From Clostridium aminobutyricum (GTDB lineage: Bacteria > Bacillota > Clostridia > Peptostreptococcales > Anaerovoracaceae): a stretch of DNA of 64,000 nt. Location: positions 103,785-167,784 of the forward strand of contig NZ_JAFJZZ010000006.1 in the NCBI RefSeq assembly GCF_017255415.1, read 5' to 3'. Below are positions 8,106 to 16,326 of this stretch, piece after piece. Each line of letters opens with the position of its first letter. Position 1 is the stretch's first letter. Under the pieces are notes generated by a model, which searched no databases, was not told the origin of the DNA, and was given only the letters and a program-made list of their open reading frames with translations. A program made the translations under genes and the position numbers.

Positions 8106-8912
8106 ATGACGAATCCTAAGATCGCTTTTATTGGCGGAGGTAATATGGCAGAAGGAATTGTCCGCGGTATGATAGGCGACGATCGTTTTAATGCTAGACA
8201 GGTTCATGTTTATGATATCAACCCTCAGCGGGTAGAATATCTTCAGAAAGAGTATGGTATTATAGGCGAGGTTTCCATGCAGAACGCAGTTAAAAATGCT
8301 GATATTGTAATATTCGCCGTTCGCCCCCAAGAGGCGCATACAGTTGGTGTTCAATTAAAAGATTTTATGCCTAAAAACTGTATTTTTGTTTCCATCTGTG
8401 CTAGTGTGAGTATTGCCACTCTTGAACAGATGTTGGGCAGATCCAGCAAGATCGTTCGGATCATGCCTAACACTCTTACTCAGGCCCATTATGGATACAG
8501 CTCCCTGTGCCGTAACGCTAACACTACCGCCGAAGAGGCAAAGACAGTTATAGAGATTATGGAGGCCATTGGCCGGGTGATGGAGATTCCCGAGGATATG
8601 TTTGATGCGTTTACGGCCTACAGCTGCGCCGGTCCTGCTTATCTACTGTATATTATGAGATCCATGATCGATGCCGGCGTGCATGCGGGTTTTTCCCGAC
8701 AACAAGCCCGTTCCATTACCATTGAAAATATGATCGGAACTGCTATCAAGTTGAATCAGACCGATATGCATCCTTATGAGATATTGGATACTATGACGTC
8801 CCCCGGCGGAGTTGGCATTGAGGCTATCTACACCATGGAACAGGAGGGTATCGGAGGCTCTATCATGCGCAGTTTTCAGGAGGCCGCCCGCCGCGTCAAA
8901 GAGCTGAGCTGA
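8106..8912 (+). CDS. Pyrroline-5-carboxylate reductase-like imine reductase
   Basis: ProC-family protein of 268 residues, full family length. The Rossmann motif GGGNMAEG is at 10-17, RIMPNT is at 118-123, and TSPGG is at 231-235. The canonical enzyme makes proline from P5C with NAD(P)H. Two substrate-pocket signatures depart from typical ProC: SGSGPAY is replaced by SCAGPAY (173-179), and SPGGTT is replaced by SPGGVG (232-237). It sits beside a GRE, as ProC does beside 4-hydroxyproline dehydratase, but that GRE is also altered. A related cyclic imine may be the real substrate. The start is supported by GGAAG upstream. Confidence 0.8.
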   Translation: MTNPKIAFIGGGNMAEGIVRGMIGDDRFNARQVHVYDINPQRVEYLQKEYGIIGEVSMQNAVKNADIVIFAVRPQEAHTVGVQLKDFMPKNCIFVSICASVSIATLEQMLGRSSKIVRIMPNTLTQAHYGYSSLCRNANTTAEEAKTVIEIMEAIGRVMEIPEDMFDAFTAYSCAGPAYLLYIMRSMIDAGVHAGFSRQQARSITIENMIGTAIKLNQTDMHPYEILDTMTSPGGVGIEAIYTMEQEGIGGSIMRSFQEAARRVKELS

Positions 8913-9003
8913 TTGATTTTAGAAGAGGTGGAATAGTAAGAATGAGATCCATAATCTAAGAGTAATTCAGAGAAAAGATTTAAGAAAGCCCATAGATCAA
9001 AGA

Positions 9004-9040
9004 AAATCCCATCACTAGCATTCGCTTGTTGATGGGATTT
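9004..9040. terminator. Terminator between convergent proC-like and activator genes
   Basis: A perfect 11-bp stem (AAATCCCATCA and complement) with a 15-base loop lies about 90 bases beyond the P5C-reductase-like stop and 29 bases before the end of the convergent activator gene. AT-rich flanks on both sides fit a bidirectional terminator. Confidence 0.7.
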
Positions 9041-9068
9041 GTCTTCGGTCTGATGTGTAGACAAAAGT

Positions 9069-10538
9069 CTACATATTAACCCTGTTTAACGTTTTATATA
9101 AGTTGGTACGATGTATGCCGAGCTGTTTAGCCGCAGCACTTATATTTCCGCCGCATTGTGCTATCACTTTGTTGATATACTCCCTTTCAAAGGCTTTCAC
9201 CGCTTCTTTCAACGTAGCGCCTTCCGCGATGTCATCCCTAAAAGAAGCCGTCTCGTTTTGTTCAGATTGCGAAAGCGATTCCGCGCCATGCCCGTCAGCC
9301 GGTCTTTTATAGTAATCTGCAGCGGCCATCGTATCAGATAAGATAAAGTTTTTTCTTATATCCAGTTCGTTTCCGTTAGAGACAACCGTCATCTGCTCTA
9401 TCACATTCCGCAGTTCACGAATATTGCCCGGCCAAAAATACCGTATAAAATGGTCGATTGTTAAAGATGTCAAATATTTTTTAGCTTTATACTTTTTATT
9501 GTACTTATCGATAAAATAGTTCGCCAAAGGAAGAACATCCTCCGGCCGTTCCCTAAGGGGCGGGATTGTAATAGGGATCACATTCAATCGGTAGAATAAG
9601 TCTTCCCGGAATTCACCGCGGCGTACCATTTCCCGCAAGTTTCTGTTGGTCGCAGCAATTACTCGAACATTTAACTTTTTCTCCGTTTGAGCCCCTACTT
9701 TACGTATTTCTCCGGATTCCAACACCCTCAATAGCTTCGATTGCATAGCAAACGGCATTTCGCCTATTTCATCTAAAAAGATCGTGCCGTCATTTGCCAC
9801 TTCGAATAGCCCCGATTTTCCTTTCTTGGTTGCTCCTGTAAAAGCACCTTCTACATAGCCGAACAATTCCGCTTCCATGAGCTCCTGAGGGATGGTCGCA
9901 CAATTGACAGGTACAAAGATGGCTTTGGAGCGTCCGCTGTTTTTATGAATATAATGGGCCATAATTTCTTTACCCACGCCGGATTCTCCGTTGATAGAGA
10001 TGGTGCTGTCGGATTTGGCTGCTTTTAAAGCCAAGGCATAAACCTCCTGCATTTTAAAATTCCTTGATTCCAGGAACCATTCTTCTTGACGCGCACTTTG
10101 AAGAAATTCTATGGCATTTTCCAAATGAGCTTTTTCAGAATCTATTTTGTCCACAAATTCAAAAAAGGCAGATTCTACAAAAGTTGAAGCGACAGACATT
10201 TCCAATTCGTTATTTTCATTAAATACAGGGGTCCCGTGGATCAGCATGCCGACACCGTTCCCTGTTCTGATAAATCGGACTACCTTGCTTTGCAGGTTCA
10301 GCACTTCGGCAGAAGCGGAAATCCGATCTGTAAAACCTTTTTTATGCAAATCATGTACATTTGTAGAATAGAGCTCTTCCATCGTACATTGAAAAGTCTC
10401 TGCACAACTTTCATTGCAAAATATAATGTTTCCGTCTTTATCGCACACATACAGGTTCCCCAGTACATTATTACAAATCTTAGTAAACAATTCTTCTGTT
10501 ATTTCCATTTTCGGTTTAATAATCGTGTTAAATCCCAT
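9069..10538 (-). CDS. PAS-domain sigma-54-dependent activator
   Basis: Enhancer-binding protein of about 489 residues. An N-terminal PAS-like sensor (about 20-125, VCDKDGNIIFCNESC) is followed by an AAA+ domain with Walker A GESGVGKE, the sigma-54 contact loop GAFTGA and Walker B LDEIGEMP. A Fis-type helix-turn-helix (GGNISAAAKQLGIHRTNLYK) closes the protein. It would remodel sigma-54 RNA polymerase at the three -24/-12 promoters found in this locus. GGAGG sits 6 bases before the ATG at 10538, so that start is preferred to the ATG at 10544. There is no receiver domain, so it probably senses a ligand or redox state directly. Confidence 0.93.
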   Translation of the reverse strand: MGFNTIIKPKMEITEELFTKICNNVLGNLYVCDKDGNIIFCNESCAETFQCTMEELYSTNVHDLHKKGFTDRISASAEVLNLQSKVVRFIRTGNGVGMLIHGTPVFNENNELEMSVASTFVESAFFEFVDKIDSEKAHLENAIEFLQSARQEEWFLESRNFKMQEVYALALKAAKSDSTISINGESGVGKEIMAHYIHKNSGRSKAIFVPVNCATIPQELMEAELFGYVEGAFTGATKKGKSGLFEVANDGTIFLDEIGEMPFAMQSKLLRVLESGEIRKVGAQTEKKLNVRVIAATNRNLREMVRRGEFREDLFYRLNVIPITIPPLRERPEDVLPLANYFIDKYNKKYKAKKYLTSLTIDHFIRYFWPGNIRELRNVIEQMTVVSNGNELDIRKNFILSDTMAAADYYKRPADGHGAESLSQSEQNETASFRDDIAEGATLKEAVKAFEREYINKVIAQCGGNISAAAKQLGIHRTNLYKTLNRVNM

Positions 10539-10681
10539 GATCATCCTCCTTCAACTAACAGTGGACCGTGAATTCGGTATTAAAATCTTCTCCGTTCACC
10601 TAGAAATACTAACAGTTTAGTGTATATTACCCCTATTTTTACATAATGTCAAGCGAGTTATGTAGCCTATACGCAGCATGT

Positions 10682-10716
10682 GTATAAAAAACAATACAGT
10701 GTAGTATTTTTTATAC
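10682..10716. promoter_or_regulatory. Long palindrome upstream of the dehydratase operon
   Basis: A 35-base inverted repeat has outer arms GTATAAAA and TTTTATAC and inner arms AATAC and GTATT. It lies about 145 bases upstream of both the divergent activator gene and the sigma-54 promoter at 10861. Position and symmetry fit an enhancer or autoregulatory operator. It is not identical to the elements at the other two promoters. Confidence 0.45.
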
Positions 10717-10796
10717 AGTTTATTTGTAGCTTCCGATATTTTATCTTACGTTCAAATAACTCTTATCATCTCTTTCTTTTATAATTTTATTTCCTA

Positions 10797-10808
10797 ATTC
10801 CACTGAAT
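10797..10808. promoter_or_regulatory. Conserved ATTC-N4-GAAT element, third copy
   Basis: ATTC-CACT-GAAT lies 53 bases upstream of the -24 box. The other two copies lie at 43 bases, so the difference is 10 bases, about one helical turn, and the same DNA face is kept. Confidence 0.5.
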
Positions 10809-10860
10809 TTTAAGGCTTTCTCGTATTTTCTACAAATAGTTCCATACACGGGACGCCTAT

Positions 10861-10875
10861 TGGCACAATTATTGC
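10861..10875 (+). promoter_or_regulatory. Sigma-54 promoter of the dehydratase operon
   Basis: TGGCACAATTATTGC is a nearly perfect -24/-12 promoter (TGGCAC, 5-base spacer, TTGC; GG to GC 12 bases). It lies 99 bases ahead of the first start codon of the thiolase-to-hydratase operon and faces away from the activator gene. It is the clearest of the three sigma-54 promoters. Confidence 0.85.
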
Positions 10876-10973
10876 GCTATATAGGAAACATAGAAATGAA
10901 GCCATACGGAAATTTCTATTTTTATACTAATTAAATTTATTAAATGCAAAAGGATTAAGGAGAAAAGTCTACT

Positions 10974-12179
10974 ATGGATAAGTGTGTTATTACAGGAGCG
11001 GTCCGAACTGCCGTCGGAACATATTTAGGAAGTCTAAAAACCGTACCCGCCTATCAATTGGGCGCTTACGTCATTGAGCAGGCCATAAAAAAAGGTGGTA
11101 TTAAAAATTCAGATGTTGATCAGGTGATTATGGGAGATGTACTCAGTAAAACGCCGAATCTTGCGAGAGTATCTCTTTTGCTTGCAGGACTTGACAATGA
11201 AGTGCCCGGCTTTTCAGTTGACAGGCAGTGCGGTTCAGCACTTCAGGCTGTGCAAAGTGCGAATCAATCAATCCTCTCAGGGGACTGTGAGATCGTCGTT
11301 GCGGGCGGTGCGGAAAATATGTCAAGAGCCCCTTACTATCTTCCTTCCGATGTACGATTCCAAGGTTTTCGAATTAACAATATCGAACTGGAGGATAGCT
11401 TTAGTTATGCCTCTTCTCACGCACACCCAACGGAACTGCTGCCGAATGTAAACATGGGCATTACCGCTGAAAACATCGCTGAAAAATATGGCATCACAAG
11501 AGAAGCGCAGGATGCATTTGCCTATGACAGCCAAATGAAAGCAGCGAAAGCTCAGGCAGAAGGTAAATTTAAAGAGGAGATCCTTCCTGTTGAAGTTAAA
11601 TTAAGAAAAAGTTCCTTTATATTTGATACCGACGAGCATCCTAAACCGGATACTACGATAGAAGCACTTGCAAAACTTAGACCAGTATTTAAAAAAGACG
11701 GAACAGTCACTGCCGGAAATGCTTCCGGAATGAACGACGGAGCCTCCGCTGTAGTAATCATGAAAGAATCCACTGCGGCTGAACGAGGAATCCAACCGCT
11801 TGTACGAATTCTGGCAACCTCTACCGCAGGTGTTGACCCATCCATCATGGGAATGGGTGTAGTTCCGGCGATTCAAAAGGTTCTCGATAAAGCAGGCCTC
11901 AAACTTGAGGACATAGATTTATTTGAAATAAACGAAGCGTTCTCCGCACAAGCCTTAGGATGTTTAATTGAGCTGGGCATGGAGCCTGGTACACCATTAT
12001 ACGAAAGAGTAAACGTGAATGGTGGAGCCGTAGCTCACGGGCATGCTCTCGGTAACAGCGGAACAAGAATCTTAACCACTCTTATTTACGAACTTAAAAG
12101 AAGAAATGTCAAATATGGCATAGCGACACTTTGTATCGGCGGCGGCCAGGGTATTGCAGTGCTTGTAGAAAATATTTAA
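10974..12179 (+). CDS. Thiolase (acetyl-CoA C-acyltransferase), second copy
   Basis: Thiolase of 401 residues, first gene of the sigma-54 operon. The nucleophile is Cys86 in DRQCGSA, the His is in VAHGHALGNSG and the second Cys is in LCIGGGQG. In this operon the most consistent role is thiolytic cleavage of a 3-oxoacyl-CoA into acetyl-CoA and a shorter acyl-CoA, the last step of the route encoded downstream. The reverse, acetoacetyl-CoA formation, cannot be excluded. It differs clearly from the thiolase at 204 (for example DRQCGS against DQQCSS), so it is not a recent duplicate. AAGGAG supports the start. Confidence 0.93.
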   Translation: MDKCVITGAVRTAVGTYLGSLKTVPAYQLGAYVIEQAIKKGGIKNSDVDQVIMGDVLSKTPNLARVSLLLAGLDNEVPGFSVDRQCGSALQAVQSANQSILSGDCEIVVAGGAENMSRAPYYLPSDVRFQGFRINNIELEDSFSYASSHAHPTELLPNVNMGITAENIAEKYGITREAQDAFAYDSQMKAAKAQAEGKFKEEILPVEVKLRKSSFIFDTDEHPKPDTTIEALAKLRPVFKKDGTVTAGNASGMNDGASAVVIMKESTAAERGIQPLVRILATSTAGVDPSIMGMGVVPAIQKVLDKAGLKLEDIDLFEINEAFSAQALGCLIELGMEPGTPLYERVNVNGGAVAHGHALGNSGTRILTTLIYELKRRNVKYGIATLCIGGGQGIAVLVENI

Positions 12180-12214
12180 CTTGCATTGAAAGCGCAATCA
12201 AAAGGAGAAACCAT

Positions 12215-13123
12215 ATGAATATAAACGACATAAAAACAGTATTTGTTATCGGTTCCGGTGCAATGGGCAGCGGTATCGCTCAGAATTGCCTTACGGCCGG
12301 ATACAAGGTCATCTTAAGAGATATCAGTGAAGTTCAGTTATCAAAAGCCGCTCAAGGGATTGAAAAGTCTCTGGCCAGACAGGTTTCTAAGGAAAGAATG
12401 ACGAGCGCCGATAAGGATGCCGCTTTAGCCAGACTAACCACCACTACTTCTTTATTGCAGGTTAGCGAAGCGGATATGATTATTGAAGCTGCTTCAGAAA
12501 AGAAAGATATAAAGAAAGCCATCTTCGCTGAAATTTGTAAGCTCTGCCGGCAAGATGCCATCCTTACAACCAACACTTCCTCCATATCCATTACAGAAAT
12601 CGCGGGCGTAGTAAGTAATCCATCCAGATTTATCGGGACTCACTTCTTTAATCCGGTTCCTGTTATGAAACTGCTCGAAGTGGTAAGAGGACTGACTACG
12701 TCCGACGAAACCGTTTCAATAGCCGTTGCTTTCGGGAAAACCCTCGGCAAGGAAATCATTGTTTCAAAAGATAATCCGGCATTTATCGTTAACAGGATGT
12801 TGGATCCGATGATTAATGAAGCGATTTCCCTTTTGGAAGCAGGTATAGGCAGCGTTGATGATATCGACAGAGGGATGAGGTTCGGACTGAATCACCCGAT
12901 GGGCCCTCTTGAATTAATAGATATGGCAGGTATTGATATAGAACTCGCTGTAATGGAAGTGCTTTTAGCTGAAACCGGTGATCCGAAATACAGACCTTCG
13001 AACTTACTAAAAAACATGGTTCGGGCAAACTTACTCGGCAAAAAGACCGGTAAAGGATTTTATATCTACCATGAAGATGGCAGCAAAGAGCCAAATCCTG
13101 AATTGTTAGGCTACTTGAAATAG
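12215..13123 (+). CDS. 3-hydroxyacyl-CoA dehydrogenase (HBD-type)
   Basis: Stand-alone (S)-3-hydroxyacyl-CoA dehydrogenase of 302 residues. The NAD motif GSGAMGSGIAQ is near the N-terminus, the catalytic His is in GTHFFNPVPVMKL, and the C-terminal dimerisation domain includes NRMLDPMINEA. It interconverts 3-hydroxyacyl-CoA and 3-oxoacyl-CoA with NAD. An in-frame upstream extension to 12131 overlaps the thiolase gene; the ATG at 12215, preceded by AAAGGAG, is the proper start. It lies between thiolase and dehydratase genes and so fits the oxidation step between hydration and thiolysis. Confidence 0.93.
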   Translation: MNINDIKTVFVIGSGAMGSGIAQNCLTAGYKVILRDISEVQLSKAAQGIEKSLARQVSKERMTSADKDAALARLTTTTSLLQVSEADMIIEAASEKKDIKKAIFAEICKLCRQDAILTTNTSSISITEIAGVVSNPSRFIGTHFFNPVPVMKLLEVVRGLTTSDETVSIAVAFGKTLGKEIIVSKDNPAFIVNRMLDPMINEAISLLEAGIGSVDDIDRGMRFGLNHPMGPLELIDMAGIDIELAVMEVLLAETGDPKYRPSNLLKNMVRANLLGKKTGKGFYIYHEDGSKEPNPELLGYLK

Positions 13124-13156
13124 CTGCACGCGGACCATACGCAGAGAGGAGAAAAA

Positions 13157-14380
13157 ATGTCAGAAACAAAACTTACATCGAAGGAGTTCCTAGGTCAGTT
13201 GCTTCAGGTGCACTATGCCGATGCAATCGCTGCGAAAAAAGAAGGCCGGCCGGTAGTATGGTCGACCTCCATCGCCCCGCAAGAATTGCTTGAAGCCATG
13301 GATTTGACTGTTGTATATCCAGAAAACCACGCAGCTGCCATAGGCGCCAGAAAAGATGCCCCGCAATTCATTGCGAATGCCGAAGGAGAAGGATATTCGG
13401 TGGACATTTGCTCGTATGCACGAGTAAATATGGGCTATGCGAACCTTCAATTTTCCGAAGCAGAGAATATCCCTATGCCGGATTTAATCTATTGCTGCAG
13501 TAATATTTGCTGCACGGTTATTAAATGGTATGAAAATATTGCGAAGAAATTTAATATTCCGCTCATCATGATTGATGCTCCTTTTAATTCCAGTTATGAC
13601 GTGTCTGAGGATAATGTCAGCTTCGTGGAAGGACAGTTGAAAGATGCCATTCGAAAATTAGAAGAATTTACGGGCAGAAAAATGGACTACGACAGACTCA
13701 AAGAAGTCATGGAAATATCAAATGAAACAGCAACTTGGTGGAAGAAAGCTACCGATCTGGCTGTTCATGTTCCATCTCCGCTGAACGGCTTTGATATGTT
13801 TAACTATATGGCTACCATCGTATGTCTCAGAGGCAGAAAAGAAGGTACCAAGCTCTTTAAGCTATGGTATGAAGAGTTGAAAGAAAAAGCAGAGCAAGGA
13901 ATCGGTCCATGGAAAGACGGTTCAGAAGAAGAATACCGAATTATATGGGATGGTATTGCCTGTTGGCCATATCTGGGACCTACTTACAAGGTTCTCAAAA
14001 AGAACGGCGTTAATATGGTAACGTCCACTTATCCTGAATCTTGGACCATTCTTTATGAACCCGGAAATCTTAGAGACATGGCAAAAGCTTACGATTCTAT
14101 TTATACACAAAGAAATGTGGACTATGCGACAGACCGGTTGTTGAAGCTTGCAGAAGAATTCCAAATCGACGGTGTTCTTTTCCATTCAAACAGAAGTTGC
14201 AAGGGAATGGACTTTAAACAGTATGAAATACAGCGAAGATTAATGAAAAAGCTGAACATTCCTTCGGTCATGTTTGACGGCGATCAAACGGACCCTAGCA
14301 TATTTTCAGAAGCGCAATATGAAAACAGAGTACAGGCATTAGTTGAAATGATGGCTGAAAGAAAGAAAGGAGGGAAATAA
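13157..14380 (+). CDS. 2-hydroxyacyl-CoA dehydratase, larger subunit (HadB/FldB-like)
   Basis: Subunit of 407 residues, matching HadB of 2-hydroxyisocaproyl-CoA dehydratase and FldB of phenyllactyl-CoA dehydratase (both about 407-408). The family removes water from (R)-2-hydroxyacyl-CoA by a ketyl-radical mechanism and needs one-electron activation by the ATP-driven activator encoded downstream. Cys-rich segments such as YCCSNICC and SNRSCKG likely supply ligands of the [4Fe-4S] cluster. The substrate is not evident: the usual partners of Had and Fld, a CaiB-type CoA-transferase and electron-transfer flavoprotein genes, are absent. AGAGGAG supports the start. Confidence 0.92.
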   Translation: MSETKLTSKEFLGQLLQVHYADAIAAKKEGRPVVWSTSIAPQELLEAMDLTVVYPENHAAAIGARKDAPQFIANAEGEGYSVDICSYARVNMGYANLQFSEAENIPMPDLIYCCSNICCTVIKWYENIAKKFNIPLIMIDAPFNSSYDVSEDNVSFVEGQLKDAIRKLEEFTGRKMDYDRLKEVMEISNETATWWKKATDLAVHVPSPLNGFDMFNYMATIVCLRGRKEGTKLFKLWYEELKEKAEQGIGPWKDGSEEEYRIIWDGIACWPYLGPTYKVLKKNGVNMVTSTYPESWTILYEPGNLRDMAKAYDSIYTQRNVDYATDRLLKLAEEFQIDGVLFHSNRSCKGMDFKQYEIQRRLMKKLNIPSVMFDGDQTDPSIFSEAQYENRVQALVEMMAERKKGGK

Positions 14381-14381
14381 G

Positions 14382-15512
14382 ATGAATCAACAGGAAGTTC
14401 TTATTAATCAATTTATCGAAGACGCACGAAATCCTAAAAAAGCAGTTGAAAAGGCTTTGTCCGTTACAGGAAAAAAAGCGTTTGGCTGTTTCCCTATTTA
14501 TACGCCGGAAGAAATCATCTATGCAGCAAACTTACTGCCTGTAGGGATGTGGGGCGGACAAACACAAATGTCAAAGGTCGACTCTTATATCCAAAGCTTC
14601 TGCTGTTCTATTATGCGTGCCAATGTGGAACAAGGTATGAACGGCGTGTACGACTTCCTTGAAGGAATTATTATTCCTACCTTCTGTGACACGATGAAGG
14701 CAGTCCTTGCGAACTGGCCGGTTGCAGTACCGACTGTCAAAGCGATTCCATTTGTGTATCCTCAGAACAGAACAAGTGAGTCCAGTGCACAGTTCCTCAT
14801 TTCACAATATAGAAGATTCCAATCTGATTTAGAAGAACTGATCGGAACGAAAATTTCTGAAGAAGCGCTTGAAAAGAGTTTTGTTATTTATGAAGAGTAC
14901 AGAGCGACCATGCGGGATTTTGTCGAATTGGTCAATGATTATCCGAAAACATTAAATCCAACGGTCAGACACCTAATCATAAAATCTTCCTATTTCAATG
15001 ATAAGGCAGATTATACAACACGCTTACAAGAGCTCATGAATGAAATCAAAAAAACGCCGAAGGAAGAAGTTCACGGTCCGAAGGTTGTCCTTACAGGACT
15101 GATGACGGAACCGGAGCAGCTGCTCGATTTGTTCACCGAAAACGGTTATACGATTGCGGCAGATGATCTGGCTCACGAATCCAGACAGTATAGAGTGCCT
15201 GCAAGAGCAGACGGAACGGCAATTGAAAAAATGGCGTATCGTGTTATGGATCTGAAAGGCTGTACCTTCTTCTATGAAGAAAATAAAACAAGAGGCACCA
15301 TGCTCAAGAATCTAGTAGAAAAACATCATGCAGATGCGGTCGTTGTCTGTTTGTTCAAGTTCTGTGATCCGGAAGAGTTTGACTATCCGGTTTACAAAAA
15401 GGAGTTGGACGACAGCAACATTAAGATGCTATATCTTGAAGTTGACCAACAGATGGATTCAGTAGAACAGCTTAGAACCCGAATACAAAGCTTCGCTGAA
15501 ATCCTCCTATAA
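14382..15512 (+). CDS. 2-hydroxyacyl-CoA dehydratase, smaller subunit (HadC/FldC-like)
   Basis: Subunit of 376 residues, matching HadC and FldC (about 374-375). It starts one base after the preceding stop, so the two subunits are translationally coupled and made in equal amounts. Cysteines in SFCCSIM, in PTFCDTMK and near the C-terminus (CLFKFCDPEEFD) are likely ligands of the second cluster of the heterodimer. It acts with the preceding subunit in the cytosol. Oxygen sensitivity and the chain type of the substrate are known or unknown only at the family level. Confidence 0.92.
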   Translation: MNQQEVLINQFIEDARNPKKAVEKALSVTGKKAFGCFPIYTPEEIIYAANLLPVGMWGGQTQMSKVDSYIQSFCCSIMRANVEQGMNGVYDFLEGIIIPTFCDTMKAVLANWPVAVPTVKAIPFVYPQNRTSESSAQFLISQYRRFQSDLEELIGTKISEEALEKSFVIYEEYRATMRDFVELVNDYPKTLNPTVRHLIIKSSYFNDKADYTTRLQELMNEIKKTPKEEVHGPKVVLTGLMTEPEQLLDLFTENGYTIAADDLAHESRQYRVPARADGTAIEKMAYRVMDLKGCTFFYEENKTRGTMLKNLVEKHHADAVVVCLFKFCDPEEFDYPVYKKELDDSNIKMLYLEVDQQMDSVEQLRTRIQSFAEILL

Positions 15513-15529
15513 GCAGAAAGGAAATAAGC

Positions 15530-16315
15530 ATGTTTTTAGGAATTGATATTGGTTCATCCTCATCAAAGGCTGCCATTTTAAACGAACACGGAGAGCTTCT
15601 TTCTCAAAAGGTAGTGAATCTGGGCACAGGAACCAAAGGCATAGAAATGGTGCTTACACAAGTATTTGAAGAAACTCACTTGCAAATGCAGGATATCCAC
15701 TATTCTGTTGTGACCGGATACGGCCGAATGACCTACGCAAAGGCAGATCTCCAAATCACGGAGATTACCTGCCACGCGAAAGGAGTATTTTATTTATATC
15801 CGAATGCAAGAAGTATTATCGATATCGGCGGGCAGGATGCAAAGGCAATTAAGCTATCTCCCGACGGAAAGGTAGAAAACTTTCAAATGAATGAAAAATG
15901 TGCCGCCGGAACCGGACGATTCTTCGAAGTAATGGCCAGAGTCCTGAATTGCAAAATTGACGAGCTGGCAGAACTTGCAGCACAATCGGAAGAATCCGTT
16001 CCTATCAGCAGTGTTTGTACCGTATTTGCAGAGTCAGAAGTCATTTCACAGCTCGCGAGCGGTGCCACTCCCCAAGCAGTGGCAAAAGGTGCCCATCAAT
16101 CTGTCGCGAAAAGAGTAGCGGGTCTATGCAACCGCGTAGGGCTTGCTCCTGACGTAATCATGACGGGAGGAGTGGCTTTAAATTATAGCTTGGTAAAATC
16201 CCTCGAAGAAGAAATAGGCCTGCCTATCATCATACCGGAATCTCCGCAGACCATGGGAGCACTGGGGGCGGCTGTATTTGCCAGAGAAAAATATATTAGC
16301 AATTCTAAATTATAA
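15530..16315 (+). CDS. 2-hydroxyacyl-CoA dehydratase activator (HgdC/HadI-like)
   Basis: ATP-dependent activator of 261 residues, BcrAD/BadFG/HgdC family, a homodimer bridged by one [4Fe-4S] cluster. The ASKHA phosphate-binding motif is GIDIGSSSSK at 4-13. Cluster ligands are Cys124 in KCAAGTGRF and Cys163 in SSVCTVFAESE, and a second nucleotide motif is TGGVALN. It injects one high-energy electron into the dehydratase and recycles substoichiometrically. A complete dehydratase system (two subunits plus activator) is thus present in one operon. Confidence 0.94.
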   Translation: MFLGIDIGSSSSKAAILNEHGELLSQKVVNLGTGTKGIEMVLTQVFEETHLQMQDIHYSVVTGYGRMTYAKADLQITEITCHAKGVFYLYPNARSIIDIGGQDAKAIKLSPDGKVENFQMNEKCAAGTGRFFEVMARVLNCKIDELAELAAQSEESVPISSVCTVFAESEVISQLASGATPQAVAKGAHQSVAKRVAGLCNRVGLAPDVIMTGGVALNYSLVKSLEEEIGLPIIIPESPQTMGALGAAVFAREKYISNSKL

Positions 16316-16326
16316 GGAGAACCAAA

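Noticed and set aside
3807..8912. Naming the GRE hypD outright because of the neighbouring P5C-reductase-like gene.
   Set aside because: HypD has GCVE; this enzyme has GCVQ, and the reductase pocket motifs also differ. Context alone is not enough.
11137..11451. Overlapping open frames inside the thiolase and other long genes.
   Set aside because: They lie within strongly supported genes in alternative frames and lack start signals or recognisable protein motifs.
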